Shown here piece by piece: positions 1 through 9,703 of a stretch of 64,000 bases of DNA. Position 1 is the first letter of the stretch. Each line of letters opens with the position of its first letter. The translations under genes and the position numbers were made by a program. The DNA comes from JAIOZK01 sp964550205 (GTDB lineage Bacteria > Bacteroidota > Bacteroidia > Bacteroidales > JAIOZK01): assembly GCA_964550205.1 (NCBI GenBank), contig CAZJYD010000005.1, forward strand, positions 1-64,000. Reading direction: 5' to 3'. The notes under the pieces are model-generated. The model ran no database searches. It was not told where the DNA came from and saw nothing but the letters and a program-made list of their open reading frames with translations.

Positions 1-3000
1 GGTTGATTGTTGTAAACAGGTGGAACAACGCCTATGCCTCCGGAATAGGGGATAGTTATTACGGTATGATTTTTAAGATTAAACAATAAACCGGGAATTG
101 TATATTCTCCATTTTTTACAACTGAAAAGGGATACTTTTTGTTATTGATAAATACAGCATGTACTTTAGTTCCTGCAGGTAAAATGGGCTTAAAATCAAT
201 TTCTATTGTTTTATCGGTTTTTTTGGAGAAGGTGTAAATCAGATTTGGTTCGGTGCATTTGTAGGTTATATCAATATATTGATCATCAAGACGTATGTTC
301 TTAATATCAGTCTCATTCCATTGAACAGGAAAGTATGGAGATAATATTAGACTGTTGTTAACTGCATCAGGCTCATAGCCCAGCATGCCTTCTATTAAGG
401 GCTGTATAGCCATTGTTTCTGACCAGCACTGGTGCGGACAAACACCGAATGGTTTGTATACCTCTCCATGCAATACTTCTTCAATAAAACCGGATGACCA
501 GTCATTATATACCAGTAAGTTATTCATGGTATGGGAAAAACCCTGTACCGGACGGTCATTTTTAAATTCCGCCAGTGCTGTCCAGCCGGTATACAAAGGC
601 CAGACACTGCCTGTGTGGTATCCCCCCGGATTATACCGTTCATTTTCTTTGTTAACAATGCGCACACCCCAATCGGCAGAAAAAGTATTATAATTAAAAG
701 CCTTAAGCATAGCTATGGCTTTATCATAATCAACCTGACTGAAATACAAAGGTATTGCCGGCATTATCGTAATATCTTCAATGAAAGTACCATCTTCATT
801 AAGGCTGTGGTTTAAAAATCCTGTTTCTTCATTCCAGAATTTATCATTAATTATTGAAGTCACTATATTGTATTCATTCAAGTACTTTTCCGCAAGACTG
901 TCATTACCGATGACTTCGGCCATATAGGCTGCTTCTTTCAGGGCGGCAGCCCAGCAGCCTGACAAATACAAAGTGGAAATGCCCCCGAACAGATGACCGC
1001 CTTCCACCCATCCATGACCAACTCCTGTGTTTTCTATTAAGTTATCATTATTGCTGTCGGTTGAAAAACAAAATTCAAGGGCTTTTTGAATTGCTTCCCA
1101 GTTTTGTTTTGTCCATGATACATCGCCTGAATGCCTTAAATAATGACCTGCCAGAACAATGAATAAAGGTGTTGCATCGGCGGCATCATAATGTATTACT
1201 CCCGAAGTACTCATTTCATGGTATATTTTACCTGACAGATCCTGATATTTTATGAATGTTTCCAGAACTTTTCCAACACTTTCAAAATCACCGTAATCAT
1301 CAACTGCAAAGCCGCTCCATTGTGCATCCCTTCCAAAATACCAGGCATATCCAGGTCTGCCGTTAATTATATGTCCGCCATCCCAACCGCTTGCTGTGGT
1401 TGCATAGCCTGCTACAAGTGAAGTTCCTATACCGGGTGTGTACACCATAAAACGATCTGTTGCTATGAGAGCCCAGAGATAGCTTTCATTAAACACAGTG
1501 TCGGGGGTTTTAATTATAAGGCACTTATTTAAAAAATCCTCATAGTATGCAAAGCTCCTTTGATATATTTTTTCAGGTTGCTGTATACATGACTTGTAGT
1601 GGTTATAGGTTTGTTCAGTACCTTCATTTGTCGCTGCAATCACAATGTCAAATTTATTACTGCTTTTTAATTCATATTGCATCAGGCAATTTAATAGCAG
1701 GGTGTCATGATATTTTCCGGTTAATTCAGCACTATTATTATCAGTACTCAAATAAGCTCCTGCCTGAAAACTTACAGGTTTTTTATTTGAGCCGGTAATA
1801 GCTGTCAGATCACCTGACAGATCAGAATAAATGCAGGCATTTAAATCATTGTCTATATTGTAAAATATTTTTCCTGTTACTTTAGATGAATAGGGCCACA
1901 TGAGTCGTAAATTACTTTTGTAATTGATAAACAATTCAATACTATCATTGCCCTGGTAATCATAGTGTACCACAGCCACAGGCTTTGTCTTATCAACAGT
2001 AATTGTTTCTCGTAGAATATTGTTATCACCTGTTTTATAAATACGGGTTATTGCATGAGGTTGAATTATAATCTTCTCAGCTTTAGTTAACCATGTTATA
2101 TTATTACTTTTATTTGAACGATATCCTGTTTTATAATTCCTTAATGCCATAAAAGGGTGAGCCCATATTTCATCAATTCCACTATTTTCTTTACCCATGA
2201 TCAGCATACGCTGACCTGCCAAATCCCAGAAATTATCATCAGGTGTATGTTCAAACTTAATGCTACTTTTAAACTCCGGCCTATCTTTTGAAGGTTTAGC
2301 AGTTATACCCTTGAGTTTAAAATCCTTTTCCTCAGTAGTGTTTATTCCCTGATACCAATAATACTTTTGTGTTTCATTTTCACCTGCAAGGTATTCCATA
2401 ATATTGTTAAGAACCTTTTCGAGCTGTTGACGGTGTTTATTGGGCATACTGAGCTGCAAATAAGTTCCTGCTGCCAAAATTTTACCTTTTCCCAGGTTAT
2501 ATTCAAGCATAAGTTTTTTGTTTTCGTAAAGGCGTATATAAGCCCAGTCGACGGCAACTACCAGCCCGTTAATACTATCATCCTTACTGAAGTATCCTGT
2601 TTGTCTCACTGTGGTATCCTGCAATGGACTAAATAAAAAAGTTCCCCCATTCAATCCTTTAAATACCGGATGGTATTTATATGAATGCAAACCACGTTTA
2701 CGTCCGTATCCATAATCAACAGCTTTGGCATATGATACTTCCGGTGGTCTGGATTCCTGGCCCATAATATATAAATACCTGACAGCATCCGTTGTAAGAA
2801 AAAGATTACCGCCATTTTTTATGTATTGTTTTATGGTGTTAACAGTTTGTTCATTTGCAAGAGCAGGATCTATGTTGTTTGTGTCTAATTGCTGGTACCA
2901 TAAAATATCAAAATCCCTTAGGTTGGATAATATTAAACCGGAATCATTAATATTCCATATTTTAAATGAAAGGGATTCATATTTATTAAAATAATTTTCA

Positions 3001-3146
3001 ATGGATTGCAATTCTTTCTTGTTGGTTCTATCAGTAGTTATTACAGCTACCTTAATAATATTATTTCTTTGTATGCCGCAATGATATAACAGGAACAGGA
3101 AAAAAATAATTAATATCCAGTCCCGGTGTTTTATTTGTTTTCTCAT
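1..3146 (-). CDS. Exported glycogen-debranching-enzyme-like (alpha/alpha)6 glycosidase with N-terminal ThuA-like domain; 3' end cut by window edge
   Basis: An open frame runs from ATG at 3146 to the left edge (about 1048 codons, no stop seen, C-terminus missing). The N-terminus has a basic start and a hydrophobic run (residues 11-22, then a Cys), consistent with an exported protein or lipoprotein. Residues about 33-240 resemble a ThuA/GATase1-like domain (an 'IKNGGNLFLTTDAVRYL' segment). Residues about 560-900 carry signatures of the amylo-alpha-1,6-glucosidase (GDE C-terminal, GH133/GH63-like) barrel: WYFGRDAQW with D607, GKIYHEMS with E644, then DAADATPLF and GHGWVEGG. By family knowledge, acidic residues in these motifs perform inverting glycoside hydrolysis. 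The substrate is not evident. It is the last visible gene of the GH127-galM-symporter-galK operon, 21 bp after the SUMF1 gene, so it probably acts on the same plant-type glycan in the periplasm. Confidence 0.75.
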   Translation of the reverse strand, partial: MRKQIKHRDWILIIFFLFLLYHCGIQRNNIIKVAVITTDRTNKKELQSIENYFNKYESLSFKIWNINDSGLILSNLRDFDILWYQQLDTNNIDPALANEQTVNTIKQYIKNGGNLFLTTDAVRYLYIMGQESRPPEVSYAKAVDYGYGRKRGLHSYKYHPVFKGLNGGTFLFSPLQDTTVRQTGYFSKDDSINGLVVAVDWAYIRLYENKKLMLEYNLGKGKILAAGTYLQLSMPNKHRQQLEKVLNNIMEYLAGENETQKYYWYQGINTTEEKDFKLKGITAKPSKDRPEFKSSIKFEHTPDDNFWDLAGQRMLIMGKENSGIDEIWAHPFMALRNYKTGYRSNKSNNITWLTKAEKIIIQPHAITRIYKTGDNNILRETITVDKTKPVAVVHYDYQGNDSIELFINYKSNLRLMWPYSSKVTGKIFYNIDNDLNACIYSDLSGDLTAITGSNKKPVSFQAGAYLSTDNNSAELTGKYHDTLLLNCLMQYELKSSNKFDIVIAATNEGTEQTYNHYKSCIQQPEKIYQRSFAYYEDFLNKCLIIKTPDTVFNESYLWALIATDRFMVYTPGIGTSLVAGYATTASGWDGGHIINGRPGYAWYFGRDAQWSGFAVDDYGDFESVGKVLETFIKYQDLSGKIYHEMSTSGVIHYDAADATPLFIVLAGHYLRHSGDVSWTKQNWEAIQKALEFCFSTDSNNDNLIENTGVGHGWVEGGHLFGGISTLYLSGCWAAALKEAAYMAEVIGNDSLAEKYLNEYNIVTSIINDKFWNEETGFLNHSLNEDGTFIEDITIMPAIPLYFSQVDYDKAIAMLKAFNYNTFSADWGVRIVNKENERYNPGGYHTGSVWPLYTGWTALAEFKNDRPVQGFSHTMNNLLVYNDWSSGFIEEVLHGEVYKPFGVCPHQCWSETMAIQPLIEGMLGYEPDAVNNSLILSPYFPVQWNETDIKNIRLDDQYIDITYKCTEPNLIYTFSKKTDKTIEIDFKPILPAGTKVHAVFINNKKYPFSVVKNGEYTIPGLLFNLKNHTVITIPYSGGIGVVPPVYNNQ

Positions 3147-3167
3147 TATTATTAAAAAAATTATTTT

Positions 3168-5801
3168 TTATTCAGCATCTTTAACGCACCTGAAGCCAAC
3201 TGTAGCATTACGATCATAACCGGGTGCTATTAGCAAAAGCATTTGTCTGTGATAATTAGGTTGTGGTCCACCCTGCACATACCACCAGCTTGAGGTAGGG
3301 TGGTAGAAGCTTCCTCCTTTCATTATTACGAAATAATAACTTCCGTTGTAATAAACGTCGTTGGTCAGTTGCCAAACATTGCCTGTAAGATCATATAATC
3401 CAAATTCATTCACACCCTGGGGATATTCATCCACAGCCGTGGTATATCCCACATGATGATTACATAATGCAGAATCATATTCATTTCCCCATGGCCATAT
3501 ATAACCTTTACCTCCCTGTACAGCATATTGCCATTCCTTTTCAGTGGGAAGTCTTTTTCCAGCCCATACGGCATATGCCCTGGCATCTTCAAGGCTGACA
3601 TAAACAACAGGATGATCAGCAAGTTCATCCGGATATTTCCCTTTAATCCAATGCTTTAAGTAATTTGTTGTGTCTTCGGGTTGATAATTGGTTTGCTTAA
3701 TAAATCGTGCATATTGTTTATTGGTAACGGGATAAGTATCAATGTAGAACTTTTTCATTTTTATAATAACCGAATCAGCATTTACAGGATAAGGTATAAA
3801 CTGATCTTTATTGTAAGCATAAAACATAAATTTTCCGGCAGGAATAGTTTTCATACCATCTGGTGCTTCAGAAGCTTTTTCGGTTGTTTGATTAAGACTT
3901 ACTAACCTTGGTATTTTATATTCAATGTGAGTAATGCGTTCATCTATAAGTTCTTTGTCATCAAAAAGCTGAATAATGATTTTGCCCTGGTAATCAGCAA
4001 ATTCGTTAATAACAGATAAGGCTAAATTTGTTGTATTATATTTATTTGGTGTGTTTTGGTATGTAGTATTTTCTTTCCATATTAAAATATGGCTGCCTCT
4101 GTCAGCATTGATATACAGGCTGTCATGCGCATTCTCGACTTTCAAAAACTTGTTAAATTCAGCAATGCAATCGATGTTGCCTTCCTTGGGTGTATTAAGC
4201 CATTCATCCAAAAAGGGTAATAATTTCGCAGGTACATAATGTTGTTTGTTGTTTTCATTCAATTCCAATTCCTCATGATGCCATATGCTAATCCAGTGTT
4301 TATCAGCATCGAGTCCGGCAGAAAATAATGGACCATTATGACCATCCGGATTAAAACTTAAAATTGTATAAATAGTTTTATTATCACCAGGCCATTTATT
4401 GATCCATATGCTGTCTGCGAGGGATTCAATCAGCGGAGTCCAATTATCTGTCTTAAAAACGCTGCTGTTTTCCCTTAAAAGTTTAATTGTTTTCCCAAGA
4501 TATAAATATTCTTCTTCTATCCATTCCGGCCTTCCGGGTGAAAAGGTATTTATCTCAGTTCCTATACCATTAAAAAAAGATATTGCTGCCTCACGGTGTA
4601 TTTGTCCGTCGCTCAATTGACAAACCCTGAATATTGAATGATCGGGTTTTATCAGTTTATTAAGGTTTAAAGGCGGAGGCATATATATCGCATCATGAAC
4701 ACGACCTGAAATAATACCCGGCATATCTTTTACTACTGCCATTCCCTCGCTNNNNNNNNNNNNNNNNNNNNNNNNNNNNNNNNNNNNNNNNNNNNNNNNN
4801 NNNNNNNNNNNNNNNNNNNNNNNNNNNNNNNNNNNNNNNNNNNNNNNNNNNTGATTTCTTTTATCCACTCCTAAACGAGGCCATGTGGGCCAAAGCCCGA
4901 AAATATCATACCCTCCAAAATAATATTTTCCTTTTTTCAGAAAAGCTTTAAAGTTATATTTCTGCTTCTTCCAGTCATAAAATTCCTTATCCCAGGCAAA
5001 CTGCAATACTATCAGATAATCATCTTTTATCCATTGTAAATCGGGTCGTTCATATAATTCATTATCAAAGGATACCAGATCATAAAGATAGCGATCCTTG
5101 AACATAAGCTTTAATCCATTTTGCCATTGCTCTGTAAAACAGTCAATATGTATTGTATAGGTGATTTTTCCATCAGGATATATTAGAGTTTTGTAACGCC
5201 TTTTTTTTGATTTTTCACATTCAGTCCTTCGTCCTAATGCACAAACAGAAATATCTTCAACCAGTGGGAGGGAGGCATACCCCATTTCCCAGGCATTATC
5301 AGGCAAGATGACTCCAACAGGACTTTTACCTGGTCTGAATAATTTTGCCCTCGCCAGTGCCCATGGTCCGGTAGATGTTATATAAATATGATCTGAAGAT
5401 TCACCTAATGGAACAAAATTTTCAAATATCAATGTGTCAGAAGATGAATTCTTAAAACTAATTTTATATATTAAACCATTTTGTTCATTGACTAACTCAT
5501 TAGCAATGATAATCAGGTTGTTAATAGTATCTAAACAAGTTTCATTATCTGAGTTGGAATTTATTGTTTCGTCAGAGTAAAAGGTCTTTCCATTAAGTCT
5601 GTATGAGAAAAGGGGCAAGGCTTCAGTTGTAATATCTATTTCCTTATTATTTATTATGAATTGTGCTATCTGTAATGGTTTTTCTTTACTAAATATTAAG
5701 GTTTTTATTTGCTGGCCTGATGCTGGTAAGCATAATAAATTTATAAACAGAATTAAAGAAATTATCTTATTTGACAAATCTTTGTGTACTATAATATCCA
5801 T
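3168..5801 (-). CDS. Exported glycosidase-like protein with C-terminal SUMF1 (FGE-like) domain, interrupted by a scaffold gap
   Basis: The frame can be extended to a TTG at 5807, but the first ATG (5799-5801) directly precedes a signal peptide ending in PASGQ, so I start there (about 877 codons including 34 unknown). The N-terminal half (to about residue 310) has a beta-rich look and ends in 'GLWPTWPRLGVDKRN'. After the gap comes 'SEGMAVVKDMPG'. I infer a glycoside-hydrolase-like TIM barrel whose centre is lost in the gap. The C-terminal 210 residues are a clear SUMF1/FGE fold (IPAGKF, DTYPVTNKQYARF, GKRLPTEKEWQYA, GNVWQLTND, MKGGSF, VGFRCV). The copper-binding Cys pair of true formylglycine-generating enzymes, expected just after the GGSF motif, is absent (HPTSSWWY instead), so sulfatase activation is unlikely. 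It lies 7 bp after galK, in the same operon. Confidence 0.7.
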   Translation of the reverse strand: MDIIVHKDLSNKIISLILFINLLCLPASGQQIKTLIFSKEKPLQIAQFIINNKEIDITTEALPLFSYRLNGKTFYSDETINSNSDNETCLDTINNLIIIANELVNEQNGLIYKISFKNSSSDTLIFENFVPLGESSDHIYITSTGPWALARAKLFRPGKSPVGVILPDNAWEMGYASLPLVEDISVCALGRRTECEKSKKRRYKTLIYPDGKITYTIHIDCFTEQWQNGLKLMFKDRYLYDLVSFDNELYERPDLQWIKDDYLIVLQFAWDKEFYDWKKQKYNFKAFLKKGKYYFGGYDIFGLWPTWPRLGVDKRNXXXXXXXXXXXXXXXXXXXXXXXXXXXXXXXXXXSEGMAVVKDMPGIISGRVHDAIYMPPPLNLNKLIKPDHSIFRVCQLSDGQIHREAAISFFNGIGTEINTFSPGRPEWIEEEYLYLGKTIKLLRENSSVFKTDNWTPLIESLADSIWINKWPGDNKTIYTILSFNPDGHNGPLFSAGLDADKHWISIWHHEELELNENNKQHYVPAKLLPFLDEWLNTPKEGNIDCIAEFNKFLKVENAHDSLYINADRGSHILIWKENTTYQNTPNKYNTTNLALSVINEFADYQGKIIIQLFDDKELIDERITHIEYKIPRLVSLNQTTEKASEAPDGMKTIPAGKFMFYAYNKDQFIPYPVNADSVIIKMKKFYIDTYPVTNKQYARFIKQTNYQPEDTTNYLKHWIKGKYPDELADHPVVYVSLEDARAYAVWAGKRLPTEKEWQYAVQGGKGYIWPWGNEYDSALCNHHVGYTTAVDEYPQGVNEFGLYDLTGNVWQLTNDVYYNGSYYFVIMKGGSFYHPTSSWWYVQGGPQPNYHRQMLLLIAPGYDRNATVGFRCVKDAE
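4752..4851. other. Scaffold gap (100 N) inside the SUMF1-domain gene
   Basis: Exactly 100 N. The flanking sequences do not repeat each other, so unlike the gap at 22442 this one probably hides real DNA. The round number suggests an unknown gap size, so the apparent in-frame read-through is not evidence of true length. Confidence 0.95.
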
Positions 5802-5808
5802 AGTCAAT

Positions 5809-6957
5809 TTAGTGACTTTTTATTCCATCATCAGTTTCAACAGTATAGAATTCCGGTTCAATGTTGAATTTTTTAAAATAAGCCTCACTCATTATTTTTA
5901 TAAATTCCTTTACCCTGTCTTTCCTGACAATATTAATTGTACAACCTCCAAAACCGCCGCCCATCATTCGAGATCCTAACACAGCGTCATTTTCTTTTGT
6001 CAGATCAACCAGGTAATCAATCTCTTTGCAACTTACTTCATATTGGTTTTTCAATCCTTCATGACCAGAGTACAAATTTTTACCCAGACCTATCAGGTCA
6101 TTATATAATAATTTCTTGCAAGAGTCTTTAACTCTTAAATTTTCAAGCACAATGTAAATACATCTATTATAAACATTAATACTGAAAAGATGCTTATTCT
6201 GCTCAAGCATGGGTACCGTGATATCTCGTAATTTTTCTACTTCAGGATAAACTGATTTCATTATCTGTACCCCCTTTTCACATTCCTTACGTCTGGTATT
6301 ATATTCTGATGATGCAAGGGCATGTTTAACCATGCTGTTACATAAAACCAAACAATGGTCGGAAAGATTAAGAGGGTACAGTTCATGTTTTAAAGTTCTG
6401 CAATCGAGTAAGATCACATTTTTTTTTCTTCCTTTTACAGCCGTGTACTGATCCATGATACCACATTGCAGACCAACATAATTATGCTCGGCCTTCTGGC
6501 TTAATTGAATGATCTCATCCTGAGATAGCCGGATATTATAAATATTGTTTAATGCTGTGGCGAAACCGGTTTCCAGAGCGGCTGAAGATGACATTCCGGC
6601 ACCAACCGGCAGGTCTCCTCCAAAAACCATATTAAAACCGCTTAATTCAAATGATTTAATTTTCCTGATTTCATTACAAACGCCCCTGAAATAATTAAAC
6701 CACGACATACCAGATTGATTAACAAAGGATAATTGGCATTCGGCATTTTCTTTCAAGTTATAAGCGTATATATTGCAATGCTTTTTATTGTTTTTGGCAA
6801 TGGCAAAATAAATTCGTTTATTAATAGCTGCCGGCAATACATAACCATTGTTGTAATCGGTGTGTTCGCCAATAATATTAATTCGTCCAGGTGCACTGAA
6901 TAAGGCGGGGATTCCGGGGTAAACATCTTTATATGTTTTGTAGATGATGTCTTTCAT
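5809..6957 (-). CDS. galK: Galactokinase
   Basis: A 382-residue GHMP kinase that phosphorylates alpha-D-galactose at C1 with ATP, the first committed Leloir step in the cytoplasm. The three family motifs are present: the galactokinase signature near the N-terminus (PGRINIIGEHTDYNNG, substrate binding), the phosphate loop GDLPVGAGMSSSAAL, and the C-terminal GGGFGGCTINIV. The catalytic Asp lies in CGIMDQY. Length is normal for the family. The gene is 8 bp downstream of the symporter and 7 bp upstream of the SUMF1 gene, so it is co-transcribed. No galT or galE is visible here; the rest of the Leloir pathway must be elsewhere. The identification is secure. Confidence 0.96.
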   Translation of the reverse strand: MKDIIYKTYKDVYPGIPALFSAPGRINIIGEHTDYNNGYVLPAAINKRIYFAIAKNNKKHCNIYAYNLKENAECQLSFVNQSGMSWFNYFRGVCNEIRKIKSFELSGFNMVFGGDLPVGAGMSSSAALETGFATALNNIYNIRLSQDEIIQLSQKAEHNYVGLQCGIMDQYTAVKGRKKNVILLDCRTLKHELYPLNLSDHCLVLCNSMVKHALASSEYNTRRKECEKGVQIMKSVYPEVEKLRDITVPMLEQNKHLFSINVYNRCIYIVLENLRVKDSCKKLLYNDLIGLGKNLYSGHEGLKNQYEVSCKEIDYLVDLTKENDAVLGSRMMGGGFGGCTINIVRKDRVKEFIKIMSEAYFKKFNIEPEFYTVETDDGIKSH

Positions 6958-6965
6958 AATTATTA

Positions 6966-8531
6966 TTACCAGAACAATGCATATAATGCAGCCAGGATGA
7001 CCATAATGCCAATAGCGGCAATATTAAATCTGTTCCCTGTATGAAACAGTCCTTTGCTGAATTCCAATGCTTTAGGATCCTTTCCTTTTTTTTCTATTGA
7101 AGAAATAATAAAAATAATAATACAAAGAATTAGAAATACCACACCCATTCTGTTAAGAAATCCCATTCCGGGTATTAATAATTTAAATACAAATGACAAT
7201 GGTATAGTAGCAATAGCAGCCCATAATACCGAATTAGCAGTAGTTTTCTTCCAGAATAGACCGGCCAGGAAGATTGCAACTACACCCGGGCTGACAAACC
7301 CTGTAAATTCCTGAATGAACTGGAAAGCCTGTTCCAGGTTTTTCAATTGAGGTGCAACCAGAACAGCAATTACCAGAGCAGTAAAGCTGACAATACGACC
7401 TGTTGCTACCAGGTTTCTTTCAGAGGCTGTTTTCCTTAGATATAACTTATAGATATCCAATGTAAATATAGTAGACGTACTGTTGATCATTGAGCTAAGG
7501 GAAGACACGACTGCTGCAATTAAAGCAGCAAAAGCTACTCCACGCAGACCAACAACAACGAAGTTATCCAGTAGCCAAGGATAGGCTTCATCCGGTTTGT
7601 TTATATCTGCATTAAGAGCAAAAGCGCAAATACCGGGTATAACTACAATTAATGGTATGAGAAGCTTAAGATAACCTGCAAATGCCAAACCGCGTTGTGC
7701 TTCTCTAATACTTTTGGCAGCCAGACCCCGTTGTATTATATACTGATTGAATCCCCAGTAATTAAGGTTAGCTATCCACATACCACCTACTATTACAGTA
7801 ATACCGGGTAATTCTTTGTAATGGGGATTAGAAGGTGACAGTATCATGTCAAACTTTTCAGGAGCCTGATGCAGCAAATGAGCAAAGCCTGCAATAGGAC
7901 CATTACCATCGCCAAGTGCATTTAAAGCTAAAATCGTAGTTATCAAGCCTCCTCCGATAAGAAAAATCACATGGACAACATCCGTCAGTGCCACGGATTT
8001 AAGTCCTCCCCAAATTGAGTATAAAGCAGAGAAAAAAGCCAGTCCCAGAATGCCGTATATTAAACTAACACCGGTTATGGTTTTAATAGCAAGCGCTCCC
8101 AGGTAAAGCACTGAAGTGAGATTAACAAAGATATAAACAAGTAACCAGAAAACAGCAAGACCGGTTCTTACCCTGTTGTCAAATCGTACTTCCAGAAACT
8201 GCGGCATTGTATAAATACCTTTTTTAAGAAATACAGGCATAATAAATTTAGCCACCACAATAAGAGTAAGAGCTGCCATCCATTCATATGATGCAATTCC
8301 TAATCCTATAACGAATCCTGAGCCTGACATGCCAATAAATTGCTCTGCAGAAATATTGGCAGCTATAAGAGAGGTTCCAATAGCCCACCATGGTAAGGAA
8401 CGGCTTGCCAAAAAATAATCATCCGATTTTTTATGTTCACCTTTTTTCGTTCTGGATACCCATAAACCTATAAAAACAATGATTGTGAAATATGTTACGA
8501 AAGCAATAATATCAATGGTATCGAATGACAT
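6966..8531 (-). CDS. Sodium/galactose-type symporter (SGLT, SLC5 family)
   Basis: A 521-residue inner-membrane protein with about 14 hydrophobic segments, closely resembling the Vibrio galactose transporter vSGLT. Residues known to contact galactose in vSGLT have visible counterparts: Q64 and E83 (in ISAEQFIGMSGSG and ASYEW), N255 and Y258 (WIANLNYWGFNQY, the gate Tyr) and K289 (YLKLLIP). This supports import of galactose or glucose coupled to Na+. It sits between galM and galK, matching a route of uptake followed by phosphorylation. The exact sugar is inferred, but conservation of the binding pocket and the galK neighbour make galactose the best guess. Confidence 0.9.
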   Translation of the reverse strand: MSFDTIDIIAFVTYFTIIVFIGLWVSRTKKGEHKKSDDYFLASRSLPWWAIGTSLIAANISAEQFIGMSGSGFVIGLGIASYEWMAALTLIVVAKFIMPVFLKKGIYTMPQFLEVRFDNRVRTGLAVFWLLVYIFVNLTSVLYLGALAIKTITGVSLIYGILGLAFFSALYSIWGGLKSVALTDVVHVIFLIGGGLITTILALNALGDGNGPIAGFAHLLHQAPEKFDMILSPSNPHYKELPGITVIVGGMWIANLNYWGFNQYIIQRGLAAKSIREAQRGLAFAGYLKLLIPLIVVIPGICAFALNADINKPDEAYPWLLDNFVVVGLRGVAFAALIAAVVSSLSSMINSTSTIFTLDIYKLYLRKTASERNLVATGRIVSFTALVIAVLVAPQLKNLEQAFQFIQEFTGFVSPGVVAIFLAGLFWKKTTANSVLWAAIATIPLSFVFKLLIPGMGFLNRMGVVFLILCIIIFIISSIEKKGKDPKALEFSKGLFHTGNRFNIAAIGIMVILAALYALFW

Positions 8532-8553
8532 ATTTATCAGTTTATTATTGTTA

Positions 8554-9678
8554 TCATTTATTTCCGGTTAAGAATTTGTAAATAGTTGTTTGTTTATAAA
8601 CCTGTCCGGGTTTTAATAATGTTGAGGGGAATTCCGGATGATTAGGTGAGTCGGGAAAATGTTGGGCTTCAAGACAAAAAGCAGAACGGTAATTATAAAC
8701 TGTGCTGTCTTTGCCAATGTCAGAGCCGTCAAGGAAATTACCCGAGTAAAACTGTAATCCCGGTTCAGTTGTCCACACTTCCATTTTTCTGCCGGTTTCA
8801 GGCTCAAAGACGATGGCTGCAAGTGTTAAACTATCATCTGTTTTATTTAGTATCCAGTTATGGTCGTATCCTTTACCATACTTCAGTTGTTTATAATCAT
8901 TACTTATACGATCTCCAATAGCTGTTAATGAAGTGAAATCCATTGGAGTCCCCTCCGCTTTTCTTAATTCACCTGTTGGTATCAGGCTTTTATCAACGGG
9001 GGTGTAATAATCTGCATTTATCTGAAGTTCATGATCAAGGATACCGGTTTTTCCGGCATCTTTCAAATTAAAGAATGAATGATGGGTAAGATTGATAATA
9101 GTGGCTTTATCAGTCTTTGCCGTATAATCAATGCGTAAACTGTTATCTTCAGTCAGGGTGTAAATTACTTCTACATTTAAATTACCGGGATAGTTACCTT
9201 CTCCGTCAGCACTTGTATAATTCAACTTAAGAGTTCTATTGTTGATTTTTTCCGTATTCCAAATCTGATTGTGAAATCCTTCTTTGCCACCATGCAAATG
9301 ATTTTCACCGTTATTTTGTTCCAAATGATATGTTTTATCATGCAGCCTGAATTTTCCTTTAGCAATACGGTTGGCATAACGCCCGATAATAGCCCCGAAA
9401 TAAGGATTACCATTTATGTAATCCGAGGGTTTTTCATAACCGGGCACAATATCACCCATTTTTCCGTTTTTATCGGGTACTTGTATTGACATCACTTTAC
9501 CACCATAATTCGTAATAACCACTTCGCAACCGTTCTTGTTTATCAGTTTGAACTCTGTTAATTCACTGCTTAGGTTTCTATTCATATTACCTTGATTGGT
9601 TACTTTTTTATTTCTGGTATCACAAGCACACAGTATTAAAACCATTATCAATACCGAAATTAAATAAGGTTTTTGCAT
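8554..9678 (-). CDS. galM: Aldose 1-epimerase (mutarotase), lipoprotein form
   Basis: It interconverts alpha and beta anomers of galactose or related aldoses. The frame can be extended to a TTG at 9690, but the ATG at 9678 gives a compact lipoprotein signal (MQKPYLISVLIMVLILCAC) with lipobox L-C-A-C, so I use that start (374 residues). GalM motifs are visible: GRYANRIAKGKF, NGENHLHGG, the catalytic His region NLTHHSFFNL, and the C-terminal catalytic Glu in FCLEAQHFPDSPNHP. As a lipoprotein it would act outside the inner membrane on sugars freed by the GH127 and debranching-like enzymes before uptake. It lies 22 bp from the symporter gene and 25 bp from the GH127 gene. Confidence 0.93.
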   Translation of the reverse strand: MQKPYLISVLIMVLILCACDTRNKKVTNQGNMNRNLSSELTEFKLINKNGCEVVITNYGGKVMSIQVPDKNGKMGDIVPGYEKPSDYINGNPYFGAIIGRYANRIAKGKFRLHDKTYHLEQNNGENHLHGGKEGFHNQIWNTEKINNRTLKLNYTSADGEGNYPGNLNVEVIYTLTEDNSLRIDYTAKTDKATIINLTHHSFFNLKDAGKTGILDHELQINADYYTPVDKSLIPTGELRKAEGTPMDFTSLTAIGDRISNDYKQLKYGKGYDHNWILNKTDDSLTLAAIVFEPETGRKMEVWTTEPGLQFYSGNFLDGSDIGKDSTVYNYRSAFCLEAQHFPDSPNHPEFPSTLLKPGQVYKQTTIYKFLTGNK

Positions 9679-9703
9679 AATACTTATCAATATAAATCTA
9701 TTA

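Noticed and set aside
2342..2994. Short open frames on both strands inside the first 3.1 kb
   Set aside because: They overlap the long minus-strand gene that runs to 3146, whose translation shows clear debranching-enzyme motifs.
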